Shown: positions 18,226 to 26,658 of the stretch, piece by piece
How the letters are laid out: the number at the start of each line of letters is the position of its first letter
Position numbering within the stretch: position 1 is the first letter of the stretch
NCBI GenBank assembly: GCA_003527225.1
Contig: DPXQ01000044.1
Location: 171,239 to 235,238, forward strand
DNA length: 64,000 nt
DNA from: Rhizobium sp.
Lineage (GTDB): Bacteria; Pseudomonadota; Alphaproteobacteria; Rhizobiales; Rhizobiaceae
Reading direction: 5' to 3'
The notes under the pieces: model-generated
The model's database searches: none
Seen by the model: the letters and a program-made list of their open reading frames with translations, nothing else
What the model was told of the DNA's origin: nothing
Translations under genes and position numbers: made by a program

Positions 18226-18836
18226 GAAGACTCTTTTTTCCCGTTCCCGCCGGCTCTGTCGGCCAGTCTGGAGAAGAGCACATGGTCGCGCCACTGCCCG
18301 TTGATTTTCAGATACTCGCGCAAAAGACCTTCCCGCTGAAAACCGGCTTTCTCAAGCAGCCGAATGCTCTTCTCGTTGTCTGGAATACAGGCTGCTTCGA
18401 TCCGGTGCAACTCAAGTACCCTGAAGATGTAGGGAATAGCCAGCTGAAGTGCGGCAAACATATGGCCTTTGCCTGCATATCTCTCGCCCATCCAGTAGCC
18501 GATCATGCAGGTCTGCGCCGCTCCGCGCCGGATAAGACCGATCGTCAGCCCGCCAAGCAGAGTGTCGTCCGACCCCGCAAAAATGAAAAAGGGAACGGCA
18601 AGGCCCGCGAAAAATTCCTGTTCGTTTCGCACGACGCGGGCGCGGTAGGCGCGTTCGGTCAGCTCGTCGGGTCGCCAAGCTGGTTCCCAGGGCTCGAGAA
18701 AACTGCGGCTTTCCCTGCGCAGCTTGTGCCATTGCTCGAAATCGGAATAACGCGGCAGCCGCAGCAAGTGCATCGCGCTCGACAGTTCCGGCTTCTCCGG
18801 CTGCCGCGACAGAAACCGAAAAACCGACCGTGTCAT
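18222..18836 (-). CDS. RimJ-type GNAT N-acetyltransferase
   Basis: The 204-residue protein has the RimJ/RimL acetyltransferase layout: LRLPRYSDFEQWHKLRRESRSFLEPWEP, the acetyl-CoA loop GYWMGERYAGKGHMFAAL and EAACIPDNEKSIRLLEKAGFQREGLLREYL. RimJ modifies the N terminus of ribosomal protein S5 in enteric bacteria; the target here is assumed, not shown. ATG 18836 follows a GGGGGGA stretch. Its end is coupled to the GGDEF-EAL gene. Confidence 0.85.
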   Translation of the reverse strand: MTRSVFRFLSRQPEKPELSSAMHLLRLPRYSDFEQWHKLRRESRSFLEPWEPAWRPDELTERAYRARVVRNEQEFFAGLAVPFFIFAGSDDTLLGGLTIGLIRRGAAQTCMIGYWMGERYAGKGHMFAALQLAIPYIFRVLELHRIEAACIPDNEKSIRLLEKAGFQREGLLREYLKINGQWRDHVLFSRLADRAGGNGKKESS

Positions 18837-18894
18837 CGAGTCCCCCCGGCAAATTGCGGCAGAACCCCTCCTGCCGGATCTTTTGTAATCGGCC

Positions 18895-20193
18895 TTATCC
18901 TGCGGCCTTGCGCACCTTCGCCGGTCCCATCGACAGCGCTCCGGAAATCTCGTCCATGGGCGCCAGGTGCTCGAGCGGGCCGATGGCCGAAAGCGTCGGG
19001 ATCGTGTCGAAGAACAATCGTCCGGCAAGATCAGTCAGTCTTTCCACGGTGATGCCTTCGAGCCGCTCCATCATCTCCTGATTGGAGATGGGGCGGCCGT
19101 AGAGCATCATCTGCCTTGCGATCTGACCGGCCCGCGCCGCCGGGCTTTCCTGGCCCATCAGCAGCTGTGCTCGGATCTGCGCCCGCGAACGCTCGATTTC
19201 CTGTCGGTCGATGGTTTGCGAAGCCTTACGCAACTCTTCGATGATGACCGGCACCAGTTCGGGCAGATTCTCGCCGCCGGTCGCGGCGTGGATGCCGAAA
19301 ATGCCGGTGTCGGAAAAGCCCCAATGGAAGGCATAGACCGAATAGCAGAGCCCACGGAATTCACGCACCTCCTGGAAGAGGCGCGAGGACATGCCGCCGC
19401 CGAGGATATTGGCAAGGATCTGCGAGGCGTAGAAGTCGCGCACGTGATAGGCGCGTCCCTCGAAGCCGATGAGCAATTGCGCATCCATGAGGTCGCGGGT
19501 CTCGCGCGCTTCCCCGCCGGTATAGCGTGCCGGTTCGATGAGGGGCGCCACATCCGGCTTGGTCCGCAGCGTTGAGAAGCGCTCTTCCACCTGTTTCACG
19601 AACGCGTCGTGATCGACCGCGCCGGCAGCCACCACGAACATCCGGTCGGTCGTGTAGTTGCGGGCGAGATAGCTGCGGATTTCGTCGCTGGTGAAGGCCT
19701 TCACCGTTTCGGGCGTGCCGAGGATAGGGCGGCCCAGAGTCTGATCGCGATAGGCCAGTTCGGAAAACCTGTCGAACACCACGTCGTCGGGCGTGTCGTT
19801 GGCAGCGCCGATTTCCTGCAGGATGACGTGCTTCTCGCGGCTCAGTTCTTCCTCGTCGAAGACGGAATCGGTCAGAATGTCGGACAGGATATCGACAGCG
19901 AGCGGAACGTGATCCTTGAGAACGCGGGCATAATAGGAGGTCGTCTCGGTCGAGGTCGCGGCATTCAACTCGCCACCGACATTCTCGATCTGCTCGGCGA
20001 TCTGGCGTGCGCTGCGCTGGCTGGTGCCCTTGAAGGCCATATGCTCGAGAAGATGGGCGATGCCATGTTCGTATGCAGTCTCATTTCGCGCCCCGGACTT
20101 GATCCAGGTGCCAAGCGCCACGCTTTCGAGATGCGGCATTCGTTCCGTAACGACGGTCAACCCGGAGGGCAGCCGGGTGCACTCAACATTCAT
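18895..20193 (-). CDS. M16 family zinc peptidase (processing-peptidase-like)
   Basis: The 432-residue protein has the inverted zinc motif HLLEH in GIAHLLEHMAFKGT, with the downstream Glu of EELSREKHVILQEIG, so it is the catalytically competent beta type. A second half domain follows with the glycine-rich loop LGGGMSSRLFQEVRE. MNVE at 20193 is the usual rhizobial N terminus; ATG 20214, overlapping the thrC stop and with its own GGAG, is an alternative. It is in an operon behind thrC. Confidence 0.92.
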   Translation of the reverse strand: MNVECTRLPSGLTVVTERMPHLESVALGTWIKSGARNETAYEHGIAHLLEHMAFKGTSQRSARQIAEQIENVGGELNAATSTETTSYYARVLKDHVPLAVDILSDILTDSVFDEEELSREKHVILQEIGAANDTPDDVVFDRFSELAYRDQTLGRPILGTPETVKAFTSDEIRSYLARNYTTDRMFVVAAGAVDHDAFVKQVEERFSTLRTKPDVAPLIEPARYTGGEARETRDLMDAQLLIGFEGRAYHVRDFYASQILANILGGGMSSRLFQEVREFRGLCYSVYAFHWGFSDTGIFGIHAATGGENLPELVPVIIEELRKASQTIDRQEIERSRAQIRAQLLMGQESPAARAGQIARQMMLYGRPISNQEMMERLEGITVERLTDLAGRLFFDTIPTLSAIGPLEHLAPMDEISGALSMGPAKVRKAAG

Positions 20194-20210
20194 ATCCGTC
20201 TCTCTACGCT

Positions 20211-21620
20211 TCATTTTTTCTCCGCACGCGCATGCTGGCCGACAAAGGTTTCGACGGCTTTAAGCTCGGCATCGAGAACTTCGAAACGTTCCTCCCGGTC
20301 CATCAGATCAGCAAGCCACGTCGGAAGCGCCGGGTCAATACCGCTCGCGGATTTTACCGCTGCGGGGAATTTCGCCGGATGGGCGGTGGCGAGCGTCACC
20401 ATGGGACTCTTCGCTCTCTCAAACTTCTTGGCGACAAATACGCCGACCGCCGTGTGCGGATCGAGTAGGTAGCCGGTCGCGGCCAGTGTATCGCGAATGG
20501 TCGCCGCCACCTGGCGCTCGCTTGCCTTTGCTGCACGGAACTCCTTGCGGATCGCCTTCAGGGCATGCGGCTGGATCTCGAAGGAACCAGACTGCCTGAG
20601 GCTTTCCATTGACGAACGGATCGCAGCATCGTCGCGTTCATAGGCTTCGAAAAGCAGCCGCTCGAAGTTCGAGGAAATCTGTATATCCATCGAGGGCGAG
20701 GTGGTGGCCGAGACACCGCGCATCTCGTAGCGGCCGGTCTTCAGCGTGCGCGCCAGGATGTCGTTTTCATTGGTGGCGACGACCAGCCGGTCGATCGGCA
20801 AGCCCATCTTCTTGGCAACATAGCCGGCGAAAATATCACCGAAATTGCCAGTGGGCACGGTGAAGGAAACCTTGCGGTCGGGGCTTCCGAGGGATAGCGC
20901 GGCGGTGAAGTAATAGACCACCTGCGCCATGATCCGCGCCCAGTTGATCGAGTTTACGCCCGAAATTTGCAGGCGGTCACGGAAAACGATGTCGTTGAAC
21001 ATCGCCTTGACCAGATTCTGGCAGTCGTCGAAATTGCCCTTGATGGCAAGGGCATGAACGTTCCCGGCCTTGGAGGTCGTCATCTGCCGCTGCTGGACGG
21101 GCGAAACCTTTTCATGCGGGAACAGGATGAAGATATCCGTGCGGTCGCGGCCGGCGAAGGCATCGATTGCTGCTCCGCCAGTATCTCCGGACGTCGCGCC
21201 GACGATCGTGGCCCGCTCGCCGCGCTCGGTGAGAACATGATCCATCAGCCGCGCCAGAAGCTGCATGGCGACGTCCTTGAAGGCGAGCGTCGTGCCGTGG
21301 AACAGTTCCAGCACGAAGGCGTTGGGGCCGGTCTGAACAAGGGGCGCGACGGCGGGATGGCGGAAGGTCGCATAGGCTTCGTCGATCATCGCCCGGAAGG
21401 TCTCTTCCTCGATTTCGCCCCCGGTGAAGGGATAGAGAACCGCGAAGGCGACGTCCTGATAGGATTTTCCACGGAGCGCCCGGATCTCTTTCTTCTTCAT
21501 GTGCGGCCACTTGCGTGGAACGTAGAGACCGCCGTCGCGGGCAAGGCCCGCCAGAAGGGCGTCGCAGAAGCCGAGGCTCGGGGCCTCGCCCCGGGTAGAG
21601 ATGTAGTCCACGATGGTCAT
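20211..21620 (-). CDS. thrC: Threonine synthase
   Basis: ThrC converts O-phosphohomoserine to threonine with pyridoxal phosphate. The 469-residue protein shows YISTRGEAPSLGFCDALLAGLARDGGLYVP at the start, the PLP lysine in ELFHGTTLAFKDVAMQLL, and GATSGDTGGAA. It is the longer type II form common in proteobacteria and yeast. ATG 21620 is preferred over TTG 21632, although AAGG lies directly against it. It works with ThrB encoded 10 kb to the left. Confidence 0.94.
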   Translation of the reverse strand: MTIVDYISTRGEAPSLGFCDALLAGLARDGGLYVPRKWPHMKKKEIRALRGKSYQDVAFAVLYPFTGGEIEEETFRAMIDEAYATFRHPAVAPLVQTGPNAFVLELFHGTTLAFKDVAMQLLARLMDHVLTERGERATIVGATSGDTGGAAIDAFAGRDRTDIFILFPHEKVSPVQQRQMTTSKAGNVHALAIKGNFDDCQNLVKAMFNDIVFRDRLQISGVNSINWARIMAQVVYYFTAALSLGSPDRKVSFTVPTGNFGDIFAGYVAKKMGLPIDRLVVATNENDILARTLKTGRYEMRGVSATTSPSMDIQISSNFERLLFEAYERDDAAIRSSMESLRQSGSFEIQPHALKAIRKEFRAAKASERQVAATIRDTLAATGYLLDPHTAVGVFVAKKFERAKSPMVTLATAHPAKFPAAVKSASGIDPALPTWLADLMDREERFEVLDAELKAVETFVGQHARAEKK

Positions 21621-21810
21621 CCTTGCTGTCAAGAATAGAGGCGCGCGTTCACGAGGTTGTCCGCAAATCTGAAAATTGAACCAAAACGCCGGCTACCCAA
21701 TCGATTTTTCGCTGCGCCGCTGATATAGACCATCGGCAAGGGTCGTGGAAAGGCCTCAATTGGAATGGTTTTCGGCTCGTGACAGCCTGAAATGAGGAAG
21801 GTGCAGTATC

Positions 21811-22356
21811 GTGTTTGTAAACGTGTCGCGCGGGATAGTGGCCGCATCCTTGTTGATTGCTCTGGCGGGCTGCAACGCCGGAAATCCGGGTGGGGCTCTC
21901 GGTTCCGCGGCGAACAAGCCTGAGGCAGCCCCCGCTGCGGTGGTTCAGGGCACATGTCCGATGATCGCGCTGCGGGACGGCACCGCCTATTTCCGCACCT
22001 ATGCCAAGGGCGCCAAGGACGATCCGGCGAAGGTCATCTATCAGGCGTCGCTCGCCGATACGACCCGCTCATGTACCCGGACGGATACGAGCCTTACGAT
22101 CACAGTCATGATCCAGGGCCGTCTCGTCGCGGGGCCTGAAGGCAAGGCCGGGACGCTGACCATGCCGATCAGGGTGGCTGTGACAGATGGCGACAAGGTC
22201 GTCTATTCGGAACTCACCCAGTTCCAGTCCACGCTTGCCGACGTCAACCAGGCGTCGCAATTCATCTTCACCAAGGAAGTGACTGTTCCGGGTGACGTCA
22301 GCGGCCTTGCGAAAGTCCAGGTCGGATTTGACGAGGGACCCTACAAGACGAAATAG
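21811..22356 (+). CDS. Conserved lipoprotein
   Basis: The 181-residue protein has a lipoprotein signal with lipobox LALAGC (about residues 17-22), then a periplasmic beta-rich domain with CPMIALRDGTAYFRTY. GTG 21811 is the only start that gives the signal peptide, with GAGGAAGG upstream. It is divergent from thrC and I know no function. Similar lipoproteins are widespread in Rhizobiaceae. Confidence 0.8.
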   Translation: MFVNVSRGIVAASLLIALAGCNAGNPGGALGSAANKPEAAPAAVVQGTCPMIALRDGTAYFRTYAKGAKDDPAKVIYQASLADTTRSCTRTDTSLTITVMIQGRLVAGPEGKAGTLTMPIRVAVTDGDKVVYSELTQFQSTLADVNQASQFIFTKEVTVPGDVSGLAKVQVGFDEGPYKTK

Positions 22357-22454
22357 GTGTTAGACTTCGGCCGCCGGCCCCAGTGCCGGCAGCTGTGATC
22401 CGGTTGCTTGCCTTGGGGGGCGGGGCGGTCATTTCGGACAATGGGGCATGGGGT

Positions 22455-23372
22455 GTGAAGGTCGGGATCATCAGGAACCCCGTCTCGGGTGGGCGCTCGG
22501 CGCGAAAATCGTGGCTTCGTGCAAGGGCCGAACTCGAGAACTGTTTCGGGGCCATCGAAGAGCATGAAACCATCGCCGGGCAGACCGCGCGCATCGCCTC
22601 TGGGCTCTGCGATCGAGGCTTCGACCTGATCATTGCGGTCGGGGGTGACGGCACCATCGGAGATGTCGTCGACGGAATTCTCTCCTCGCGCCGGCCACAG
22701 ACTTCTTTTTCCTTCATTCCGAGCGGAACGGGCTGCGATTTCGCCCGCAATTTCAACCTGCCGGAAGATCCTCGCGAACTCGTCCGCACGATTGCCTCGG
22801 CACCCGTGCGGCAGATCGATTCCGGATGGCTGAGATGCGAGGCGGACAATGGCGACATCGTCGAGCGTCATTTCGCCAATATCGCCAGCCTCGGGGTATC
22901 GGGAAACATCGTCCGGTCGGTGAACCGCGCGCGGCGCGGCGGCGTCCTGCCGGGGCCTTTGCGTTTCCTGATCCATTCCGTACGCGAGATCCTCCGGTAC
23001 CGGCCGCCGTCCGTGCGTCTGATCATCGATGGCGAGGAGGTCTTTTCCGGTCCTGTCACCGTGATCGCCGTCGCCAATGGCGGCTGGTTCGGGGGCGGCA
23101 TGCATGTTGCGCCCTCGGCCGATCTTGCCGACGGTCTCTTCGATGTCGCCGTCTTGGGTGGCGCGCCGACACTCGGGGTTCTAGGTCTTCTGCGGAAGAT
23201 CTATTCCGCCGGTCATGTCAGCGATCCGCTGGTCAGCTTCCATCAAGCGCGCACTGTCGAGGTTCTGCCGGTGGGCGAGGGCAGCGCGCTCATCGATGCC
23301 GATGGCGAGGCGCCCGGACGGATCGCGGCGCGGTTTGAGATCCGCCCCTCCGCGCTGCACCTCAAGATCTAG
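22455..23372 (+). CDS. Diacylglycerol-kinase-fold lipid kinase
   Basis: The 305-residue protein belongs to the DAGK catalytic / YegS-like family: VGIIRNPVSGGRS at the start, the nucleotide motif AVGGDGTIGDV and PSGTGCDFARNFNLPED, then a C-terminal beta domain with GGWFGGGMHVAPSADLADGLFDV. Such enzymes phosphorylate diacylglycerol or related lipids; the substrate is not shown. The start is GTG 22455, which gives the family N terminus. It probably forms an operon with the lipoprotein 98 bases upstream. Confidence 0.88.
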   Translation: MKVGIIRNPVSGGRSARKSWLRARAELENCFGAIEEHETIAGQTARIASGLCDRGFDLIIAVGGDGTIGDVVDGILSSRRPQTSFSFIPSGTGCDFARNFNLPEDPRELVRTIASAPVRQIDSGWLRCEADNGDIVERHFANIASLGVSGNIVRSVNRARRGGVLPGPLRFLIHSVREILRYRPPSVRLIIDGEEVFSGPVTVIAVANGGWFGGGMHVAPSADLADGLFDVAVLGGAPTLGVLGLLRKIYSAGHVSDPLVSFHQARTVEVLPVGEGSALIDADGEAPGRIAARFEIRPSALHLKI

Positions 23373-23379
23373 ACCTGAG

Positions 23380-24069
23380 TCAAAGTACGCCGGCCCAGTT
23401 TTCCATCGCCGCGATGACGGCGGGCAGGTCCGTCATGCGCGCGATCACGGTCTCGGCTCCGGCATCCGTCAGGCGGTCGGCATGGGAGGGATAGGTGTGC
23501 GAGGCGCCGGTAAAGCCGATAACCCGCATGCCGGCGGCGCGCGCCGCATGCACGCCGTGAACCGAATCCTCGATCACAATCACCTTGTCCGGATCGACGC
23601 CGAATTGCGCTGCGGCGTGAAGGAAGATATCCGGCTTCGGCTTCACCCGGTCGGGGCCGAGCGCCTTGGCCGAATAGACATGTGGCCCGAAATAGTCGCG
23701 GATACCGACCTTGGTCAGCATCATTTCCAGCCGCTCGGCCGAGGAGTTCGAGCAGATGCAGCGCGGACCGTTGATTCGGGCGAGCGCGAAGGACACGCCC
23801 TCGATGATCTTGAGGTCGCGAGCCAGGCGGGCGTCGACCAAGGCTTCCGACTTGTCTAGGAGACTGGCGGACAGGGGAATGTCGATTTCCTTCTCGACCG
23901 TCAGCAGGATGTTTTTCCAGGTCATCCCGGCGAAACGCTCGCCCATTTCCTCGACCGAGATCGGATAGCCTGCCTCGTTGAGAAGCTTGGATTCCACCTT
24001 CGCCGCGATAATTTCGGAATCGACGAGCACGCCGTCGCAATCGAAAATGGTAAGCTCGAAACCGCTCAT
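23380..24069 (-). CDS. HAD family phosphatase (phosphoglycolate phosphatase / beta-PGM type)
   Basis: The 229-residue protein has the HAD motifs in order: FDCDGVLVDSE (nucleophile Asp), SNSSAE, the Lys of VKPKPDIFLHAA and VIEDSVHGVHAARAAGM. A helical cap lies between motifs I and II, as in subfamily IA enzymes acting on small phosphosugars. The exact substrate is unknown. ATG 24069 is preferred to the upstream TTG 24078. Confidence 0.88.
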   Translation of the reverse strand: MSGFELTIFDCDGVLVDSEIIAAKVESKLLNEAGYPISVEEMGERFAGMTWKNILLTVEKEIDIPLSASLLDKSEALVDARLARDLKIIEGVSFALARINGPRCICSNSSAERLEMMLTKVGIRDYFGPHVYSAKALGPDRVKPKPDIFLHAAAQFGVDPDKVIVIEDSVHGVHAARAAGMRVIGFTGASHTYPSHADRLTDAGAETVIARMTDLPAVIAAMENWAGVL

Positions 24070-24149
24070 GTGTGGCAAATCCGTCTAGTCGTCTTGGGGA
24101 AGGGCCTGCCTACACGAAGAGCCGAAAGAGAACAATCCGCAATTCAACG

Positions 24150-24731
24150 TTACACGGCGGGGACCGGCGCGGCGGAGGCAAGGGCCAGCAAGTGTGGTTC
24201 AAGGGCGGTGCGGTCGCGCGTTGGGCCGCAATCCTGCTGCAAGAGATCGGCGAGCCACACGCCATCGGCAGCAAGCCGGACGATTTCAAGCATCGGCGTG
24301 TCGTCGGTAGCATGGTGTTCCCCAACCCGGGCTTCGAGCCAGTCGGACCAGAGTTGCCTGAGAGCCGGTTCGGCGACGAGGGAGACGGAGAGCGCCGCCC
24401 ATGGACTGCGCGTCCCAAGCTCGTGGTCGGCGAAGGCGGCGCGCACATAGGCGCGGGTGAAACGGCCGTAGGCCACGGCGTCCTCGGCCATGTATCGGTC
24501 GATCTCCCGGCCCAATTGGGCGAGCAGGTCGGCGAAGACAGCCTCGATCAGAATCTGCTTGCTGGCGAAATGATGCAGCAGCCCGCCCTTGGTAACGCCG
24601 GCGGCTTCCGCGACTGCCTGGATGGTGACGGCGGTCGGGCCGTGCTCGACGGCCAGCCTTGCGGCGCAGTCGAGAAGGGCGCGCCGGACAAGTTCGGGTT
24701 GTTTCTTTCGGGTATAGGCGTTCGCCGTCAT
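24150..24731 (-). CDS. TetR-family regulator of the SMR efflux gene
   Basis: The 193-residue protein has an N-terminal TetR HTH (AVTIQAVAEAAGVTKGGLLHHFASKQ) and a ligand domain. The variant GGLLHHF instead of GTLYYHF occurs in the subgroup near SMR transporters. ATG 24731 overlaps the stop of the SMR gene (ATGA), so the regulator is cotranslated with the pump. A perfect palindrome before the SMR start (25108-25133) is its likely operator. Confidence 0.9.
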   Translation of the reverse strand: MTANAYTRKKQPELVRRALLDCAARLAVEHGPTAVTIQAVAEAAGVTKGGLLHHFASKQILIEAVFADLLAQLGREIDRYMAEDAVAYGRFTRAYVRAAFADHELGTRSPWAALSVSLVAEPALRQLWSDWLEARVGEHHATDDTPMLEIVRLAADGVWLADLLQQDCGPTRDRTALEPHLLALASAAPVPAV

Positions 24732-25075
24732 CCGTGCGAGACCGAACTGGAAAAGGTGTTCATGACGATGACGCCTGCGACGATCATGCCGATGCCGATC
24801 AGCGCGGCGAGATCGAGCGTCTGCTTGAACACCGTGACGCTTATGATGGCGGTGAGGATGATGCCGAGCCCGCCCCACATGGCATAGGCCACACCGAGCG
24901 GCACGCCCTTGAGGGCCTGGGATAACAGATAGAACGAGACGATGTAGAGCCCGACCATGGCGGCGGTCGGTCCGGCCTTCGTGAACTGGGCCGAATGCTG
25001 CAGGAGGGCGGTGCCGGCAACTTCGCAGACGATGGCGCCGGCAAGCGAGCCATAGGCGAGGACAACGGGATTCAT
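24728..25075 (-). CDS. Small multidrug resistance (SMR) efflux protein
   Basis: The 115-residue protein has four membrane helices and the SMR features: the essential Glu in IVCEVAGTALLQHS (helix 1) and GVAYAMWGGLGIILT (helix 3). SMR dimers exchange protons for cationic drugs or guanidinium-like compounds; the substrate here is unknown. It is the first gene of the smr-tetR operon. ATG 25075 was chosen because the family N terminus begins there. Confidence 0.92.
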   Translation of the reverse strand: MNPVVLAYGSLAGAIVCEVAGTALLQHSAQFTKAGPTAAMVGLYIVSFYLLSQALKGVPLGVAYAMWGGLGIILTAIISVTVFKQTLDLAALIGIGMIVAGVIVMNTFSSSVSHG

Positions 25076-25107
25076 GAGCTTACTCTCGGAAACGCGTGAC
25101 TGGAGTG

Positions 25108-25133
25108 AAAGATACCGTCTGGACGGTATCTTT
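25108..25133. promoter_or_regulatory. Perfect palindromic TetR operator
   Basis: AAAGATACCGTC (25108-25119) and its exact reverse complement (25122-25133) flank two bases. It lies 33 bases before the SMR start codon. The length, symmetry and position next to a tetR gene mark it as the autoregulatory operator. Confidence 0.8.
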
Positions 25134-25193
25134 GCAAGAGGACGCGTGAAATTGCCGGTTTGGGGTGTGGAACTGCGCTTGCGGCTTTGCCCG

Positions 25194-25880
25194 CTACGAG
25201 GCGGCAGGAAACATCGCCGCGAAGCGCCGCTCGCCTTCGGGCGAAAAGACAATCGCCCGGCTGCCGGGCGTGCGCCGCGCATAGCCGTGGTCGAGGAAAT
25301 GGTTGAGCAGGGCCTTGCCGAGCGAGCCGGAAAGATGGATCCGTCGCTCGCTCCAGTCGAGGCAGGCGCGGCAGAGCGGGCGGCGCTGCGCCTTCAGTTC
25401 GGCAAGGTCGATGCCGTGATCGCACACCAGCGCTTCGCCGGCGGGCGTCAGCTGAGGATGTTCCTCCTCGCCGATGACGGCGCCCCTGGCGCGCAGGCTG
25501 TCGAGCATCCTGACACCATAGTCGCCGGCCAGATGGTCGTAGCAGATCCGCGCCTTGCGCAGCGCCGGCTCCTTGGGCCCTGCCTTGTGGCGCACATGGC
25601 CGCGGCTTGCGGCAAAGCCCATCAGGCTTTCGATCATGCGGCCGACCGACGGATCGGCCAGCGTGAAATAGCGGTGACGCCCCTGCTTGCGCTGGGCGAG
25701 AAGCCCGCCGTCCTCGAGCTTGGCGAGGTGCGAGCTGGCCGTGGGCAGGCCGATCCCCGCCGCGCCTGCAAGTTCGGTGGCGGTGAGCGCACGCCCGTCC
25801 ATCAGCGCCAGCAGCATGTTGGCGCGGGCGGGATCGCCGATCAGGGCGGCGAGGCGGGCAATATCGGGTCCTTCACTCAT
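25194..25880 (-). CDS. ArsR-type winged-helix regulator, long form
   Basis: The 228-residue protein has an N-terminal ArsR HTH (LAALIGDPARANMLLALMDG, then GIGLPTASSHLAKLEDGGLLAQRKQGRHRYF) and a long C-terminal domain with RICYDHLAGDYGVRMLDSL and RPLCRACLDWSERRIHLSGSLG. The longer family is common in rhizobia; its cysteines could sense metal or electrophiles, which is inference. A palindrome overlapping its start codon suggests autorepression. It is divergent from the NIPSNAP gene. Confidence 0.88.
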   Translation of the reverse strand: MSEGPDIARLAALIGDPARANMLLALMDGRALTATELAGAAGIGLPTASSHLAKLEDGGLLAQRKQGRHRYFTLADPSVGRMIESLMGFAASRGHVRHKAGPKEPALRKARICYDHLAGDYGVRMLDSLRARGAVIGEEEHPQLTPAGEALVCDHGIDLAELKAQRRPLCRACLDWSERRIHLSGSLGKALLNHFLDHGYARRTPGSRAIVFSPEGERRFAAMFPAAS

Positions 25881-25902
25881 GCTTCGATCGTAATCGAAGC
25901 AT
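25879..25902. promoter_or_regulatory. Palindromic operator overlapping the ArsR start codon
   Basis: ATGCTTCGAT (25879-25888) and ATCGAAGCAT (25893-25902) are exact reverse complements with four bases between. The left arm contains the regulator's start codon, so binding would block both its own initiation and the divergent NIPSNAP promoter. Confidence 0.75.
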
Positions 25903-25963
25903 TGCCGTCGGGCAATATGCAAGGAAGGGACATCGACATGATTACAGCATGAGAGGAAAGCCC

Positions 25964-26293
25964 ATGATCACCTGCGTCATCCGCTACGAAATCGATCCCT
26001 TCGCCAAGGACGCCTTTGCGGCCTACGCCCGCAACTGGGGCGAGGCAATCCCGCGCTGCGGCGCCGATCTGGTCGGCTATTTCGCCCCGCATGAAGGCTC
26101 CGCGACCACCGCCTATGGCATCTATCACGTCAAGGATCTTGCGGCCTACGAGGCCTATCGCGCCCGGCTCGCCGCAGACCCGCTCGGCAAGGCCAATTAC
26201 GAATTTGCCCGCAACGAACGTTTCATTCTCAAGGAGGACCGGCTCTTCCTCAAATGCGTATCCGGAATCCCCGCGCTCGAGGCGCAACCATGA
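25964..26293 (+). CDS. NIPSNAP family protein
   Basis: The 109-residue protein begins ITCVIRYEIDPFAKDAFAAYARNW and contains VGYFAPHEGSATTAYGIYHVKDLAAYEAYRARL, a dimeric alpha-beta barrel of the NIPSNAP family. The family has no settled enzyme activity. AGAGGAAAG sets ATG 25964. Its stop overlaps the next start (ATGA), and an operator for the divergent ArsR gene lies upstream. Confidence 0.88.
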   Translation: MITCVIRYEIDPFAKDAFAAYARNWGEAIPRCGADLVGYFAPHEGSATTAYGIYHVKDLAAYEAYRARLAADPLGKANYEFARNERFILKEDRLFLKCVSGIPALEAQP

Positions 26294-26634
26294 TCGCGGT
26301 GATTTTCGAGGTCACGCCCTATCTCGGAGAGCGGCATCGCTATCTCGATCTGGCTGGAGACTTGCTCTGCAAGCTGGAGAAGATCGACGGCTTCATTTCC
26401 GTCGAGCGCTTCGAGAGCCTGACCATACGTGGCAAGCTTCTATCCCTGTCCTTCTGGCGTGACGAGGAGGCGGTGCGCCGCTGGCGCGAGACGGAGGAGC
26501 ATCGCGCGGCACAACGGGCCGGAAGGGGCGGGGTCTTTGCCGATTACCGCCTTCGGGTTGCTCATGTTCTGCGCGACTACGGCATGAAGGAAAGGGACGA
26601 GGCTCCGGACGACAGCCGGGCAGTCCACGGTTAG
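26290..26634 (+). CDS. Antibiotic biosynthesis monooxygenase (ABM) domain protein
   Basis: The 114-residue protein has the ABM ferredoxin-like barrel: IAVIFEVTPYLGERHRYLDLA, GFISVERFES and LLSLSFWRDEEAVRRWRETEEHRAAQ. Family members include quinone monooxygenases and heme-degrading enzymes, but many have unknown roles. It is coupled to the NIPSNAP gene by an ATGA overlap, so two related small barrels are made together under one ArsR regulator. Confidence 0.85.
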   Translation: MIAVIFEVTPYLGERHRYLDLAGDLLCKLEKIDGFISVERFESLTIRGKLLSLSFWRDEEAVRRWRETEEHRAAQRAGRGGVFADYRLRVAHVLRDYGMKERDEAPDDSRAVHG

Positions 26635-26658
26635 GCCGATCTATGTCCGGCGGGCGCC

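Noticed and set aside
15739..18339. Plus-strand frame of 866 codons opposite the GGDEF-EAL gene
   Set aside because: Low-complexity charged translation; the opposite strand has complete sensor, PAS, GGDEF and EAL domains.
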